From DASTPP01 sp035762175 (lineage in GTDB: Bacteria > Myxococcota_A > Polyangia > Polyangiales > Polyangiaceae): 64,000 nucleotides of DNA. The stretch spans positions 1-64,000 of the forward strand of contig DASTPP010000279.1 in NCBI GenBank assembly GCA_035762175.1, given 5' to 3'. Shown here one piece after another: positions 29,896 to 40,659 of this stretch (position 1 is the stretch's first letter; every line of letters starts with the position of its first letter). Both the position numbers and the translations under genes were made by a program. The notes under the pieces were generated by a model. The model was not told where the DNA came from and did not search any database. It worked only from the letters and a program-made list of their open reading frames with translations.

Positions 29896-30906
29896 TCAGG
29901 CGCTCTTGGCCAGCGCCTCGAAGGCGAGCGGGGCGCGGGCGGAGCGGGGGGCGAGCACGCGCAGCGCGCGCGGCAGCACCGCGTAGGACGCGGCGCGCGC
30001 CTCGAAGAGCTCGCCGTCGGCGTTGATTTTCGTCATTCGATCGAAGAATAGCTCGAGCCGCTTGGCGCGCAGCCAGAGCACGTGCGGGTCGTCGACGTGC
30101 TTGCCCTCGGCGAGCTTGGCGAGCAGGGCGGCGAACTCGAAGGCGGGCGCCTCGCGCACGAGGCAGACCTCGAGCAGGCCGTCGTCGGCCTTGGCGCCGG
30201 GGGCGATGACGCGGCCACCGCCGAAGGTGGGGGCGTTGCAGACGGCGAACATCGAGATGCGCTCGCGGCCGCGCAGGGTCTTGCCGCCGGTGCTCGAGCG
30301 GTAGCGCACGTCGATGCTCTCGTGCTCGATGTAGGCGCGCACGCCGCCGAGCACGTAGGCGAAGCGGCCGGCGAAGGTCTTGAGCTCGGGGGTGACGGCC
30401 TCGCTCGTCTCGCCGGCGAGGCCGCCGGCCGAGACGTTGAGGAAGACCCGCCCGTTGACGACGCCGAGGTCGACCTCGTGCGACTCGGCCTCGAGCAGGC
30501 CGTCGAGCGCCTCGACCGGCTCGCCCTCGATGCCGATGGAGCGGGCGAAGTCGTTGCCCGTGCCGAGCGGGATGATGCCGAGCTCGGGCCGGCTCGCGGG
30601 GCTCGGGGCGGCCGCGCAGAGGCCGTTGACGACCTCGTTGACCGTGCCGTCGCCGCCGGCGACGAAGAGGGTGCGGGCGCCCACGGCGGTCGCCTCGCGC
30701 GCCGCCCGGGCCGCGTCTCCGGGCCCGGCCGTCGGCACGACGCGCACGGGGCCGCACGCGTCGCGCAGCCGCGCCCCGAGCGACTCGACGTGGTCGGCCG
30801 CCTGGTTTCGGCCCGACGCGGGGTTGACCACGAGCCAGACGCTCTCGGCGCCCCGGCGCACGGTCGAACTCGCGGGGCCGCCCTGCCCCCAGCCCGCCGG
30901 GCTCAC
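29896..30906 (-). CDS. Diacylglycerol kinase family lipid kinase
   Basis: 336 residues with the DAGK catalytic signature: 'VWLVVNPASGRNQAADHV', the nucleotide-binding 'LFVAGGDGTVNEVVNGL' and 'LGIIPLGTGNDFARSIG'. The C-terminal half is the usual beta-sandwich ('FLNVSAGGLAGETSEAV', 'DDGLLEVCLVRE', 'INADGELFEA'). YegS/DgkB-type enzymes phosphorylate diacylglycerol or similar lipids at the membrane face. The GTG start shares four bases (GTGA) with the stop of the upstream Ig-like lipoprotein gene. It is followed by the PhoD-like phosphoesterase, so the operon may act on lipid headgroups. Confidence 0.93.
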   Translation of the reverse strand: MSPAGWGQGGPASSTVRRGAESVWLVVNPASGRNQAADHVESLGARLRDACGPVRVVPTAGPGDAARAAREATAVGARTLFVAGGDGTVNEVVNGLCAAAPSPASRPELGIIPLGTGNDFARSIGIEGEPVEALDGLLEAESHEVDLGVVNGRVFLNVSAGGLAGETSEAVTPELKTFAGRFAYVLGGVRAYIEHESIDVRYRSSTGGKTLRGRERISMFAVCNAPTFGGGRVIAPGAKADDGLLEVCLVREAPAFEFAALLAKLAEGKHVDDPHVLWLRAKRLELFFDRMTKINADGELFEARAASYAVLPRALRVLAPRSARAPLAFEALAKSA

Positions 30907-31286
30907 GGCAGCACCACCAGCGTGGCCGTCTCGGAGACGCCCAGATAGTTGACCGAGATGCCCACCATGCCTTCACCGACCGCGCGCAACATACCGTCCT
31001 CCGTTATCGTGGCGACCGAGTCGTTCGAGCTCGCCCAGCGCGCCCCGCCGGTGAGCTCTTTCGTCGAACCGTCTTCGTAAATGGCGCGCGCGACGAGCCT
31101 GTGCTCTTCGCCCGCCGCGACCGAGACGCCGGCCTCGATTTCGATCTTCGAGATGACCTTGCCCTCGTCGGCGACGGCCCCGGCGCCGCCTTCGGCGCAC
31201 CCCGCCGAGGCCGCGCCGAGCGCGAACGCCGCCGCGAGCGCCGCCGCGAGGCGGCCCCGCCTTGCCTTCGAGTGCGAGGGTTTCAT
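30903..31286 (-). CDS. Small lipoprotein with one Ig-like (Big_2) domain
   Basis: 127 residues. A basic N-terminus and lipobox ('AASAGCAEGG') are followed by one bacterial Ig-like domain: 'KIEIEAGVSVAAGEEHRLVA', 'YEDGSTKELTGGARWASSND' and 'VATITEDGMLRAVGEGMVGI', the classic Big_2 order. It is probably attached to the outer membrane. The stop overlaps the start of the lipid-kinase gene, so the two are translated together, although a link in function is not obvious. Confidence 0.88.
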   Translation of the reverse strand: MKPSHSKARRGRLAAALAAAFALGAASAGCAEGGAGAVADEGKVISKIEIEAGVSVAAGEEHRLVARAIYEDGSTKELTGGARWASSNDSVATITEDGMLRAVGEGMVGISVNYLGVSETATLVVLP

Positions 31287-31736
31287 CGTCGTTCGTCGTC
31301 GGGCCGCTTCGCGTCGATCGTCCGTCGGGGCGCCACCGGCCCCGGCGCGACGCCTCGACGTGGGGTTCTGCAACGCCCGTGCCCCCGGAACAGAGGGTCG
31401 TTTTCGGCTCGAATCACGGGTTTTTGCCCGCCTCCGGCTCGAGCACGACCGGCGCCGTGGCGCATGTGCACAGCGGCCGTGGCGGTTTTGCCCATCGGCG
31501 TGCGGCCCGCCCGCACGTGCGAGGACGTGCGCCTCGCGCCACCGGTCGCAGGCCGCGAGGGCGCGGGGCCGGCGCGCTCGAGCTCGGAGCGATCGCGGGC
31601 GCGCGGGGCCGCTCGCGCGGGGGCGCCTGGCCGGCCGGGCCGAGCGAACCCGCGTCGTCGGCTGGCCGGCCGGGCCGAGCGATCCCGCGTCGCCGCCGGC
31701 GGGGCCGACCGCGCGCAGCCCCGCCGCGGAAACACG
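31287..31736. other. 450-base gap with a 35-bp direct repeat, no gene
   Basis: No supported gene. Bases 31627-31659 and 31662-31694 are copies of one 33-base unit (period 35) differing at two or three positions. Confidence 0.65.
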
Positions 31737-31765
31737 AAAAGGCCCGCCCCGGGCGGGGGCGGGCC
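31737..31765 (-). terminator. Rho-independent terminator of the histidine kinase operon
   Basis: A 10-bp stem (GGCCCGCCCC / GGGGCGGGCC) with a 5-base loop is followed on the minus strand by TTTT, 22 bases after the kinase stop codon. Confidence 0.8.
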
Positions 31766-31787
31766 TCACGCGGGGCGGGGCCCCGGG

Positions 31788-32571
31788 TCAGCCTTCGGCG
31801 GCGACCGGCAGCTCGATCGTGAACGCGGCGCCCGGGCGCGTGCCGCGGCGCGGCGGCAGCCGGCTCTGGCCGGTGACGATGCGGCCGCCGTGGGCGGCGA
31901 GCACGTCGGCGACGAGCGGCAGCGACAGGCCCAGGCTGCGCTGCGACGAGTCGCTGCGGAAGCGGGCGAAGAGCCGGTCGGGGTCGCCGGGCAGGCCGGG
32001 GCCGTCGTCTTCGACCAGAATGCAGAGGTGCTCGCCGCGGCGCGAGACCTCGACCGAGACCTGCGAGGCGGCGTGGCGCAGGGCGTTGCCGACGACCTCG
32101 GTCAGCGCCTGCAACAGGAGCCGCTCGTCGACGAGGGCCCAGACCGGGTCGTCGCCCAGCCTGTGCGCGAGCGTGACGCTCTTGCGGCCGTCGAGCGAGG
32201 TGGCGTCGCGCAGCGCCCCCTCGATGAGCTCGCGCACGTCGCGCCGCTGCGCGTCGACGCGCAGGCCGCCGTCGAGCGCCTCGGCCGTCATCGACAGGCG
32301 GGCGGCCAGGCGCCGCAGGCGCGAGATGCCGCGGCCCATCATGGCCGTGTAGAGCGCGGCGTCGGGCGCGTCGCCGATGACGTTCTTCAGCTCGTCGAGC
32401 GCGCCCGAGACGACGCCCGTCGGCGACAGGATGTCGTGGGCGAGCCGCTTGAGCAGGCGCGCCCGCTCGGCCGGGTCGTCGGACGGCGCCGCGCGCCGCT
32501 CGGCGTCGTGCGCGCCGTTCATGGGGGTGAGGTGGGGCGGGCGTTCCATGGGGGTCGGGTCTTGGGCCCCG

Positions 32572-32600
<29 letters not shown>
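31788..32600 (-). CDS. Sensorless cytoplasmic histidine kinase
   Basis: 270 residues with no membrane segment and no recognisable input domain. The dimerisation helix carries the phospho-acceptor His in 'LLKRLAHDILSPTGVVSGAL' (H55). The ATPase part has the N box ('LTEVVGNALRHAASQ'), G1 ('VEDDGPGLPGDP'), the F box and G2 ('SLGLSLPLVADVLAAHGG'). The GTG at 32600 was chosen because GGAGG lies five bases upstream. It overlaps the end of the sigma54 activator gene by 29 bases, so it is translated after it and is probably its cognate kinase. The lack of a sensor suggests signal input through a partner, possibly the microprotein at 34070 or another kinase. Confidence 0.88.
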
Positions 32601-33969
<1,369 letters not shown>

Positions 33970-34069
33970 AGTGCGCCTTTTTCCGTTGGGTGCCGGGGCG
34001 GAAAGCCGCCCGGAGTCGGGCCCCCCCTTCTCGACGCCATCGAGGGGCTGGCCCGTGTCGAAGTTCTCT

Positions 34070-34225
34070 TCAGCCATTTGCGCGGCCACGTGACGGGAGG
34101 GTGAAGGCCGAGACCGAGCGCGCCCGCGGCGCCCGCAGCGCCTCGCGCGCGGCGATGGCGGCGGCGCACCCGAAGGACGCGACCGCCAGCGCGAGCAACC
34201 AAACTTCTGCCGTCCAATCCAACAC
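34070..34225 (-). CDS. 51-residue single-span membrane microprotein
   Basis: A short ORF with a GTG start at 34225 and an AAAGGACGGG ribosome site. It has one hydrophobic helix ('AEVWLLALAVASFGCAAAIA') and a basic tail ('AREALRAPRARSV'). Its stop overlaps by eight bases an alternative ATG of the sigma54 activator gene, so the two are closely coupled. Position, coupling and a clean helix with positive-inside tail argue that it is real. It could relay a membrane signal to the soluble kinase. I know no family for it. Confidence 0.55.
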   Translation of the reverse strand: MLDWTAEVWLLALAVASFGCAAAIAAREALRAPRARSVSAFTLPSRGRANG

Positions 34226-34288
34226 GGTCACACCCGTCCTTTCCCGTCCCCGACGCCGTGTGCGCCGAACGTCACCACCTCCTCGTAG

Positions 34289-34304
34289 AGCAGAGCCCGT
34301 GCCA
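34289..34304 (-). promoter_or_regulatory. Sigma54 (-24/-12) promoter of the microprotein-activator-kinase operon
   Basis: The minus strand reads TGGCACGGGCTCTGCT. The GG and GC are separated by the required ten bases, and TGGCACG is an exact -24 element. The -12 element is TGC with one change from TTGC. It lies 64 bases upstream of the microprotein start. Confidence 0.65.
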
Positions 34305-34372
34305 CACGGGGCAACCCTGCCAATTCGGGCAATTTATACCCAGAACAGCCCTGTGTCGTGGCAAAATGCCAC
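34300..34372. promoter_or_regulatory. Cluster of TGCC/GGCA dyads, likely activator binding sites
   Basis: Two TGCC-N6-GGCA dyads (34300-34313 and 34318-34331, 18 bp apart) and a perfect GTGGCA-AAA-TGCCAC palindrome (34358-34372) lie over and upstream of the sigma54 promoter, as expected for an NtrC-type activator. Confidence 0.55.
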
Positions 34373-35141
34373 AAAGTGTGCGCGCTTGCCTCGCTCGGCG
34401 GCTCAAGCTCATGGGCTCGTGCAAGGGGTAACGAAATGTAGTTCTTGCCGCTTCTGCTCGATTTGCCACCCCTCGCCGGCCCGAGCCACTCTCGACACTC
34501 CTTTGGCATCAAGTTTGGCCCGACCCCCGCACCCCAATAAGGGCGCCCCCGAGCGAGACAGCGGGGCAAATGCGTCGCGCACGGCCGGGGGCTGTGGCAC
34601 ATCGCGCGGCCCTCCGCCAAGGCGGGGCATGCCCGCGCGATGGGCGGGCGCCCCGATGTCCGAGACCTCCTGCCCCTGGGGGGCGCCCCCGGGCCTGGAC
34701 GTCGGCCTGTTTCTGCCTCCCGGGGGCCGACTTCCGTAGCCGCCGCAGGCGAGCTCCGGGTGCCCAAGGCGCGGGCGAGGCACGCCCGCCGCCTGATCAG
34801 CGCGGAGGTCAGGCGTGCACACGCGAAGGGCGCGCCCCCGTCGGCCGGGCGACCGTGCCATCCTACCATCCGCCCGAGCCTGCCCCCGGCCCCGTGCCCT
34901 CGCCCAAGCCTGGCGGGGCTGCGGCGTGGGGGCCATTCCTGACCGTAGCAGGCAAGGATGGTATCAGGCTGGGCGGGCTCAGAATAAAGAGCGCGGATCG
35001 TGCGCGCGAGGGCAGCCGGGCCATCGAAGGCGGGCGTCTGATCCTCGCTCCGGGGCGCGCGTCGCTTCGGTGCCCGATCGCGCGAGCGGAGGCGGCGGCC
35101 GACGCCGTACGCGGGCGCGGTGAAGCGAGCGCGGGCCGCGA
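34373..35141. other. 770-base gap, no gene recognised
   Basis: Open frames exist on both strands but none has protein-like composition or a ribosome site. An 8-base inverted pair (TACCATCC near 34864, GGATGGTA near 34960) is the only structure seen. Confidence 0.5.
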
Positions 35142-35603
35142 TCAGCGCGGCGGGGTGCCCGCGCTCAGGGCGGTGGGGTCTTGCGGCGGCTCGCAGGGGC
35201 AAGGCACGCCGCCGGGGCCGCCCCCCTCGGGCTCGCCGGGCAATACCTTGGCCCGGCCGTTCACCACCCAGCGCCCGGGCGCGTAGAGCAGCGAGCCGTC
35301 GGACTGCCGCGCGTACGCCGGCTTGGCGTAGCGCTCGCCGGGCTGCACGCGGACCCAGCGGCCGGGGGTCCATTCCCAAGAGCGCCTTTCCCACTCCCAG
35401 TGGCCGTCGACCCAGACCGCGTCGGGCCTCGGCGGGGGGCCGAGCGACTGGACGAGGACGGGCGGCGGCGGGTAGGGCACGCGCTGCCAGCCCTCGCGGG
35501 GCTGAGGCGCGGCGGGGGGGCGCGGCGGCGCCGAGCTGCCGCACGCGGCCGCCCAGAGGGCCAGGGCGGCCGCGGCGAGGGGGCGTCGAAGGCGCGAAGA
35601 CAC
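35142..35603 (-). CDS. Small lipoprotein with WxxGxW-type repeats
   Basis: 153 residues with a GTG start. The lipobox is 'LALWAAACGSS'. The body has Trp/Gly repeats of the YXWGXW/WxxGxW lipoprotein family: 'DAVWVDGHWEWERRSWEWTP', then 'GRWVRVQPGERYAKPAY' and 'LLYAPGRWVVNGRA'. It is probably anchored at the outer membrane. It is 40 bases downstream of the stress-type membrane protein gene glsB and may be cotranscribed with it. The function of such repeats is unknown. Confidence 0.85.
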   Translation of the reverse strand: MSSRLRRPLAAAALALWAAACGSSAPPRPPAAPQPREGWQRVPYPPPPVLVQSLGPPPRPDAVWVDGHWEWERRSWEWTPGRWVRVQPGERYAKPAYARQSDGSLLYAPGRWVVNGRAKVLPGEPEGGGPGGVPCPCEPPQDPTALSAGTPPR

Positions 35604-35643
35604 GCGGGGGGCGGGGCGTGCGGGCGGCGGGGCCGGGGGCGCG

Positions 35644-35901
35644 TTAACGGACGCGGCCGCGCTGCACCAGGTTGACGATCAGGCAGAGCACGACGGCGCC
35701 GACGAAGGCGGTGAGCAGGCTGCCGAGGCTGAGCACGTCGGGGGCGACGGAGCGGTTGAAGAGAAAGCCGCCGATGGCCGCGCCGACGATGCCGACGAGG
35801 ATGTTGCCGAGGAGCCCCTGCTGCGCGTTACGGGCCGTCACCACGCTCGCGAGCCAGCCGACCAGGGCGCCGAAGAGGACCCAGAGGAGCAGCGTAATCA
35901 T
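35644..35901 (-). CDS. GlsB/YeaQ/YmgE family stress-response membrane protein
   Basis: 85 residues, almost the full family length, with three membrane helices: 'LLLWVLFGALVGWLASVVT', 'GLLGNILVGIVGAAIGGFLF' and 'LLTAFVGAVVLCLIVNLVQR'. The GxxxG-like small-residue spacing is typical of transglycosylase-associated/GlsB proteins, which are induced by envelope or cell-wall stress. The ATG at 35901 has GAGG nine bases upstream, and that GAGG lies in the distal arm of a hairpin in the leader (35909-35949). Translation may therefore depend on opening of the hairpin. Confidence 0.92.
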   Translation of the reverse strand: MITLLLWVLFGALVGWLASVVTARNAQQGLLGNILVGIVGAAIGGFLFNRSVAPDVLSLGSLLTAFVGAVVLCLIVNLVQRGRVR

Positions 35902-35908
35902 GATTGAA

Positions 35909-35949
35909 CCTCATTCGTTCGGGATTGTTCCCGCTGGTTCGGAATGAGG
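35909..35949 (-). promoter_or_regulatory. Leader hairpin hiding the glsB ribosome site (possible RNA switch)
   Basis: On the minus strand CCTCATTC pairs perfectly with GAATGAGG, and inside it CGGGA pairs with TCCCG. The GAGG of the distal arm is the probable Shine-Dalgarno of glsB. No known riboswitch class is matched; a thermometer-like role is possible. Confidence 0.5.
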
Positions 35950-36113
35950 AGAGCAGGGCCCGTGCCAGGCGCGCCCCGGCGGGGCCCCGCGGCCGCGGCG
36001 CGGGCCCGCGCGCCGCGCCAGGGCTCGGGCGGGGGCGCGGCGCCGCCGGCCGGCGGGGCGCGCGGCGTGTGGCGGCCCGCCCCAGGGCCCGCCCTTCTGC
36101 CACGCGCGGCCGA

Positions 36114-39100
36114 TCAATACGAATACGTCCAGAACGCGTCGACCGCGGTCCGGCCCCGGTCGCCGGCCATGGTCTCGAGGGCCCAGCGGCGGCGGAAGCG
36201 CCACTCGAGGGCGACGAAGTTGCGGTCGGGGCTTTGGCCGGGCGGGGGCGTGCCGATGAGGTGCGAGACCTCGAGCGAGAGCGAGGGCGACAGCGGCACG
36301 ACGACCTCGGGGCGGGGGTTGCCCTTGCTCGTGTCGAGGCGCGTCTGCACGTCGAGCTTGGTCATGCGGTAGAGGGCGTTGTTCAGGCCCTTGGCGGCGA
36401 TGGCGCCGCCGGCGGAGACGGGCAGGCCGCCGGTGCCCGAGCCCTGGTTCCGGTTGCTCTGGAAGGCGGTGGCCGAGTCGGCGGTGCCGAAGACGAGCAG
36501 CGCGACGATCTCGTTGGGCGAGCGGGCGGGCTCCGAGCGCAGGGTCAGGCGGCCGGAGCCGACGGGGCCGGCGAAGTCGGCGAAGACCTTGGTGCCGTCG
36601 GGCGCGTCCCAGCTCGCGGTGGCGACGACGAAGGCGTCGGAGACGTCGCCGCCCGAGAGCGAGACGGTGCCGCTCTCGACGCGGAAGCGCCGGCCCTGCA
36701 CCTCGAAGTAGCCGCCGGGGCGCAGCCGGATTTGCCCCTCGAGGCTCATCTCTTCGGCGACCTGCGCGACGACCTTGCCGCCGAGCCCGACGCGGACCTC
36801 GGTGCCGCGGACGATGAGCACCTCGCCGAGGTTGATGGTCACCTGCAGGGTGCTCGGGTCCGCGGAGAGCTCGCTGGGCGAGGGCTTGGCCTTCTCGGGC
36901 TTGGTGAGGTGCACGGGCGCGAAGTCGCCGTCGGGGCGCCGCGCGCCGATGCGCACGTCCGCGTGCGGCTCGAGGGTCTGCAGGTCGTTGGCGCTCGTCT
37001 CCGAGAGGCGCAGGTAGAGCGAGCGGACGTCGACCCCGAGCTCGGTGCGGCGCTGGGCCCGGTCGACGCGCGCGCGCAGGGCGATCTCGCCCGAGGTCTC
37101 GCCGAGCGCCTCGCCCTCGAAGGTCGCGGGCAGCGGCTCGCCGCGCGGCACGCGCAGCGTCGCCTCGATCGACGCGTCGCCGCCGGGGGTCACCCGGCCC
37201 GCGGCGGAGCCGTAAATGCGACCGGTGGCGCCGCGGGCGCTCAGGCCCTCGACGCGGACGCGGCCGTCGCGCGCGAGCGTCGCGCGCCCCTCGATCTCGC
37301 GGTAGCCCTGGCCGAGCGGCACGACGTAGGCGCGGCCCTTGCGCAGGGCGAGGCGCGCCTCGCCCGTCGGCGCGCCGCCGTTCTTCGCCTCGAAGGACGC
37401 GTCGGCGTCGAGCACGCCGTCGACGTCGGCCACGGCGGCCGGGGCGAAGCCGCCGAGCAGGGCGACGCGCAGGGCGCGGGCGGTGGCGCGCACGCGCCAG
37501 CCGGCCATCAGGTCGGGCGCGGGCAGCAGCTCGCGGCCCCAGCGGGCGGGCACCTCGGCCTCGATCGTCGCGCCGCCCTGCCGCTGGCGGATCCGCACGA
37601 GCGCGCGGGCCGCGCCGTTCTCGACGCCGGTCTCGAGCGAGGCGGAGTCGTACGCGGCGTCGCCGAGGCGCAGGTTCTCGGCGACGAGCCAGCCGCGCGC
37701 GCGCGCGTCGCGGCGCAGGTTCTCGACGACGACCTCGCCCTTCAGGCGCCCGCCCCAGGGCCGCCCGTTGACCGGGGGCAGGGCCGAGAGGGGGGCGTCG
37801 TGGAAGCGCGCGGTCGCGCTGGCGACCCAGGGCGCCTCGGCGCCGCGGGCCGCCAGGTCGGCGGCGCTGACCTCGGCCGAGGCGGCGACGTCGGCGACGA
37901 CGCGGCGGGCGGTGCGGGCGCGGGCGTCGAGGCGGGCGAGGCGGCCGTCGTAGCTCGAGGTGACGTCGAGCGCGAAGTGCTCGTTGCCCTCGGGCGGCTC
38001 GACGTCGGCCAGGCACGCCTTCAGGTCGAGCGCGGGCTTGCGCAGGCTGCCCGACCACGAGGCGCGGAGCGAGACGCGCTCGTCGCCGCGGGCGTAGCGG
38101 GCGGCGAAGGGCACGTCGCGCACGCGGCGCTCGGGCACCTGCACCGACAGCTCGAAGGGCGAGTCGAGCGCGAGCTCGCGGGGCACCGGGCCGCCGCGCA
38201 AGAGCCGCTCGGGCACCTCGCCCGCGCCCTCGACCCGCGCGAGCGTGCCGCGCCGGTCGTAGAGCTCGACGCCGAGGTAGGCCCCGCGCTCGCGGGCGTC
38301 GAAGCGGGCGGTGGCGCGCGCGTCGACGCCCCGCAGCGTGCCTTCGGGCAGCTCGAGCGCGAGCTTCTCGGTCACGATCTCGGCCGACACGCTCGGCGGC
38401 CGCGCGGCGTCGTCGCGGCGCACCACCGCCGAGAGCGAGGCCCTGCCCTCGAGGGGGCGCACGGCGGCCCCCGCCGGGGCGAAGGCCCCGAACGCCTCGG
38501 CCAGGGGCACGCGCGCCACGAGCGACGCGGCGCCCGTCGCCCGCTCCCACGCGGCCGGCTCGAGGGCGCTGCCGGGGCCGAGCTCGACCTCCGCCTCGCG
38601 CACGACGAGGTCGCCGAGGTGCTTCGAGCTCGCGCGGGCCGACAGGCGCAGGGCGCGGCCTCGGCCGGCGAGGTCGAGCTCGCCGTCGAAGACGTCGACC
38701 TTCGGCACGTCGAGCTTGCGCCACGCGACGCGCGCCTCCCCGCGCAGCCCCCCGGGCCCGAACTCGGCGTCGACGTCGCACGAGACCTGCCCCATCACGA
38801 CCGGCGAGGGCGTCACGAAGCGGGCGAGCGCGGCGAGATCGAGGTCGCGGCAGGTGGCGCGCAGGTCGGCCGAGCGGCCCGCGAGCCGCGCGTCGGCGCG
38901 CACCCGCGCTCGGCCCGCCTCGAGCGCGGCGCCTCGCACCTCGACCCGCCCGCCGCGCGCCTCGACCGACGCGGCCGAGAGCGCGGCCACCTGGCCCGAG
39001 GCGCGCACCAGCAGGCGCGGGGCCTCGACCGACACGCCCTCGCCGACGCGCATCCGGGCGCTCGCCGCGAGCGAGTCGCCGATGCGGTAGCCCGAGACGG

Positions 39101-40658
39101 CCACGCCGGCGGCGCGCAGGTCGAGCCCGACCTCGGGCGCGGCGGCGGGGCCGCGCAGGTCCGCGTCGGCCGAGAGCGAGGCGACGCGCTGGGCGCCGCG
39201 GTCGACGCCGCGCGCCTCGACGTGCGCCTTGGCGTCGAGGGCCCCGCTCGCGCTCGAGAACGAGCCGCGCGCCTCGGCCCGCAGCGCGCCCGAGCGCAGC
39301 CCGAGCGCCGGGAAGCGCCCGAGCGCGTCGGCGACGAGCCGCGCGTCGCCGCGCACCGTCGTGCCCCCCCCCTCGCTCGCCACCTTCGCGTTCGCCTCGA
39401 GTCGCGCCCCCTCGGCCTCGAGCTTCGCCCGCGCGCCCAGCGCCTCGAGCGTGCCCTCGACGTCCGCCTCGAGCGCGGCGGCGGGCAGGCCGAAGCCGCC
39501 CCCGGTCGCGAGGTTCGCCCGGGCGCGCCCCCCGCCGCCCGGGGCGAACGACCAGCGGCCCTCGGCCGCGCCGTCGATCGCGATCGGGGGCGCCGCGAGC
39601 GCGAACGAGCGCGGCGAGAGGCGCTCGATCTCGACCCGCCCCTCGACCTCGGGCGGCCCCGCGAGCCCCGCCTTGCCCCGCGCCCGCACCGCCCCCTCGT
39701 CGACCGTCACCTCGACGTCGAACGCGACGGCGTCGCGCGGCCCTTCGGCCCGGGCGCGCACGCCGAGCTTGCCCGTGAGCGGCAGCTCGGGCGCGATCGC
39801 CACCCAGCGCTCGGGGTCGGACGCCGGCACCTCGGCCCGCGCCGCGACGAAGCCCGAGCGCTCGCTCCGCCCCTCGACCGTGAGGGGCAGCCCCCCGACG
39901 TCGCCCCGGAACGAGCCCCGCCCCTCCGGCTCGACGCCTTCGGCCCAGGCCACCGCGCCCGCCAGATCGCCCTCGGCCCGCCCGGCCCGCGGCAGCCGCC
40001 GGCCGACGACGTGCACCGCCCGCAGATCGAGCTTGCCGGTCGAGCCGACGACGTCGAGCGAGGCGTCGAGCCCCGAGGCGTCGGCGTGGACGACGAACGA
40101 GGGCGAGGGCTCGCCCCGCGCGTAGATCGTGCCGACCCGCACCGACCCGATGACGATGTGCGTCGGCTTGGGGGGCTTCTGGTCCGGCGGCGTCGGCTCG
40201 GTCGACTCGAAGGCGCGGCCGAGGCGCAGCTCGCCCGCCGCGTCGGCGCTGAGGTCGACGTAGACCTCGTCGGCCGTGACCCGGTCGAGCGGAATGAGCC
40301 GCTCGGCCTTGGTGAAGAGCGCCCCCTTCAAGAGCCCGATCGGGCTGATCGCCAGGGTCACGTTGCGCACCCGCAGGAGCACGCCGCGCTCGTCGGCGAC
40401 GGTGAGGTTCAGGCCCCGGAGCCCGCGCAAGCCCAGCCGGTCGAGCCCGTCGACCGCGACGACGCCCCGGAGCGAGGGGTCGAGCGCGCCGTTGATCTGC
40501 CCGACCAGCCAGCGGCGGCCGGCGGCCGTGTTGGCGACGACGAAGGCGCCGGCGAAGGCGAGCCCGACGACGGCCGCGATCAGGCCGGCGACGATCTTCA
40601 GCCCGAGGCGCAGGGCCCTGCGCCCGCGGCCCGGCTTCTTCTGGGAAGGGGGGGTCAT
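36114..40658 (-). CDS. tamB: TamB-like translocation and assembly module protein
   Basis: 1514 residues. One N-terminal membrane anchor ('LKIVAGLIAAVVGLAFAG') is followed by 'AAGRRWLVGQINGALDPSLR', the AsmA/TamB start. A very long region of beta-helix-forming strands follows ('LDLRAVHVVGRRL', 'VEVRGAALEAGRARVRADA'). The C-terminal DUF490 part ('GGKVVAQVAEEMSLEGQIRL', 'PNEIVALLVFGTADSATAF') ends in an aromatic residue pattern. Such proteins bridge the inner and outer membrane and move phospholipids or help insert outer-membrane proteins. The ATG at 40658 has GAGG eight bases upstream and starts one base after the tamA stop; the two are one operon. Confidence 0.92.
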   Translation of the reverse strand: MTPPSQKKPGRGRRALRLGLKIVAGLIAAVVGLAFAGAFVVANTAAGRRWLVGQINGALDPSLRGVVAVDGLDRLGLRGLRGLNLTVADERGVLLRVRNVTLAISPIGLLKGALFTKAERLIPLDRVTADEVYVDLSADAAGELRLGRAFESTEPTPPDQKPPKPTHIVIGSVRVGTIYARGEPSPSFVVHADASGLDASLDVVGSTGKLDLRAVHVVGRRLPRAGRAEGDLAGAVAWAEGVEPEGRGSFRGDVGGLPLTVEGRSERSGFVAARAEVPASDPERWVAIAPELPLTGKLGVRARAEGPRDAVAFDVEVTVDEGAVRARGKAGLAGPPEVEGRVEIERLSPRSFALAAPPIAIDGAAEGRWSFAPGGGGRARANLATGGGFGLPAAALEADVEGTLEALGARAKLEAEGARLEANAKVASEGGGTTVRGDARLVADALGRFPALGLRSGALRAEARGSFSSASGALDAKAHVEARGVDRGAQRVASLSADADLRGPAAAPEVGLDLRAAGVAVSGYRIGDSLAASARMRVGEGVSVEAPRLLVRASGQVAALSAASVEARGGRVEVRGAALEAGRARVRADARLAGRSADLRATCRDLDLAALARFVTPSPVVMGQVSCDVDAEFGPGGLRGEARVAWRKLDVPKVDVFDGELDLAGRGRALRLSARASSKHLGDLVVREAEVELGPGSALEPAAWERATGAASLVARVPLAEAFGAFAPAGAAVRPLEGRASLSAVVRRDDAARPPSVSAEIVTEKLALELPEGTLRGVDARATARFDARERGAYLGVELYDRRGTLARVEGAGEVPERLLRGGPVPRELALDSPFELSVQVPERRVRDVPFAARYARGDERVSLRASWSGSLRKPALDLKACLADVEPPEGNEHFALDVTSSYDGRLARLDARARTARRVVADVAASAEVSAADLAARGAEAPWVASATARFHDAPLSALPPVNGRPWGGRLKGEVVVENLRRDARARGWLVAENLRLGDAAYDSASLETGVENGAARALVRIRQRQGGATIEAEVPARWGRELLPAPDLMAGWRVRATARALRVALLGGFAPAAVADVDGVLDADASFEAKNGGAPTGEARLALRKGRAYVVPLGQGYREIEGRATLARDGRVRVEGLSARGATGRIYGSAAGRVTPGGDASIEATLRVPRGEPLPATFEGEALGETSGEIALRARVDRAQRRTELGVDVRSLYLRLSETSANDLQTLEPHADVRIGARRPDGDFAPVHLTKPEKAKPSPSELSADPSTLQVTINLGEVLIVRGTEVRVGLGGKVVAQVAEEMSLEGQIRLRPGGYFEVQGRRFRVESGTVSLSGGDVSDAFVVATASWDAPDGTKVFADFAGPVGSGRLTLRSEPARSPNEIVALLVFGTADSATAFQSNRNQGSGTGGLPVSAGGAIAAKGLNNALYRMTKLDVQTRLDTSKGNPRPEVVVPLSPSLSLEVSHLIGTPPPGQSPDRNFVALEWRFRRRWALETMAGDRGRTAVDAFWTYSY

Positions 40659-40659
40659 G

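Noticed and set aside
34240..34287. A 15-codon leader ORF (GTG ACG TTC...) with a GAGGAGG site
   Set aside because: The GAGGAGG coincides with the predicted start of transcription from the sigma54 promoter, so it would not be a usable ribosome site on that transcript.
34409..34936. Minus-strand frame of 175 residues in the gap before the WxxGxW lipoprotein
   Set aside because: Composition is Arg/Pro/Gly-rich, no ribosome site and no domain; it overlaps the sigma54 regulatory region.
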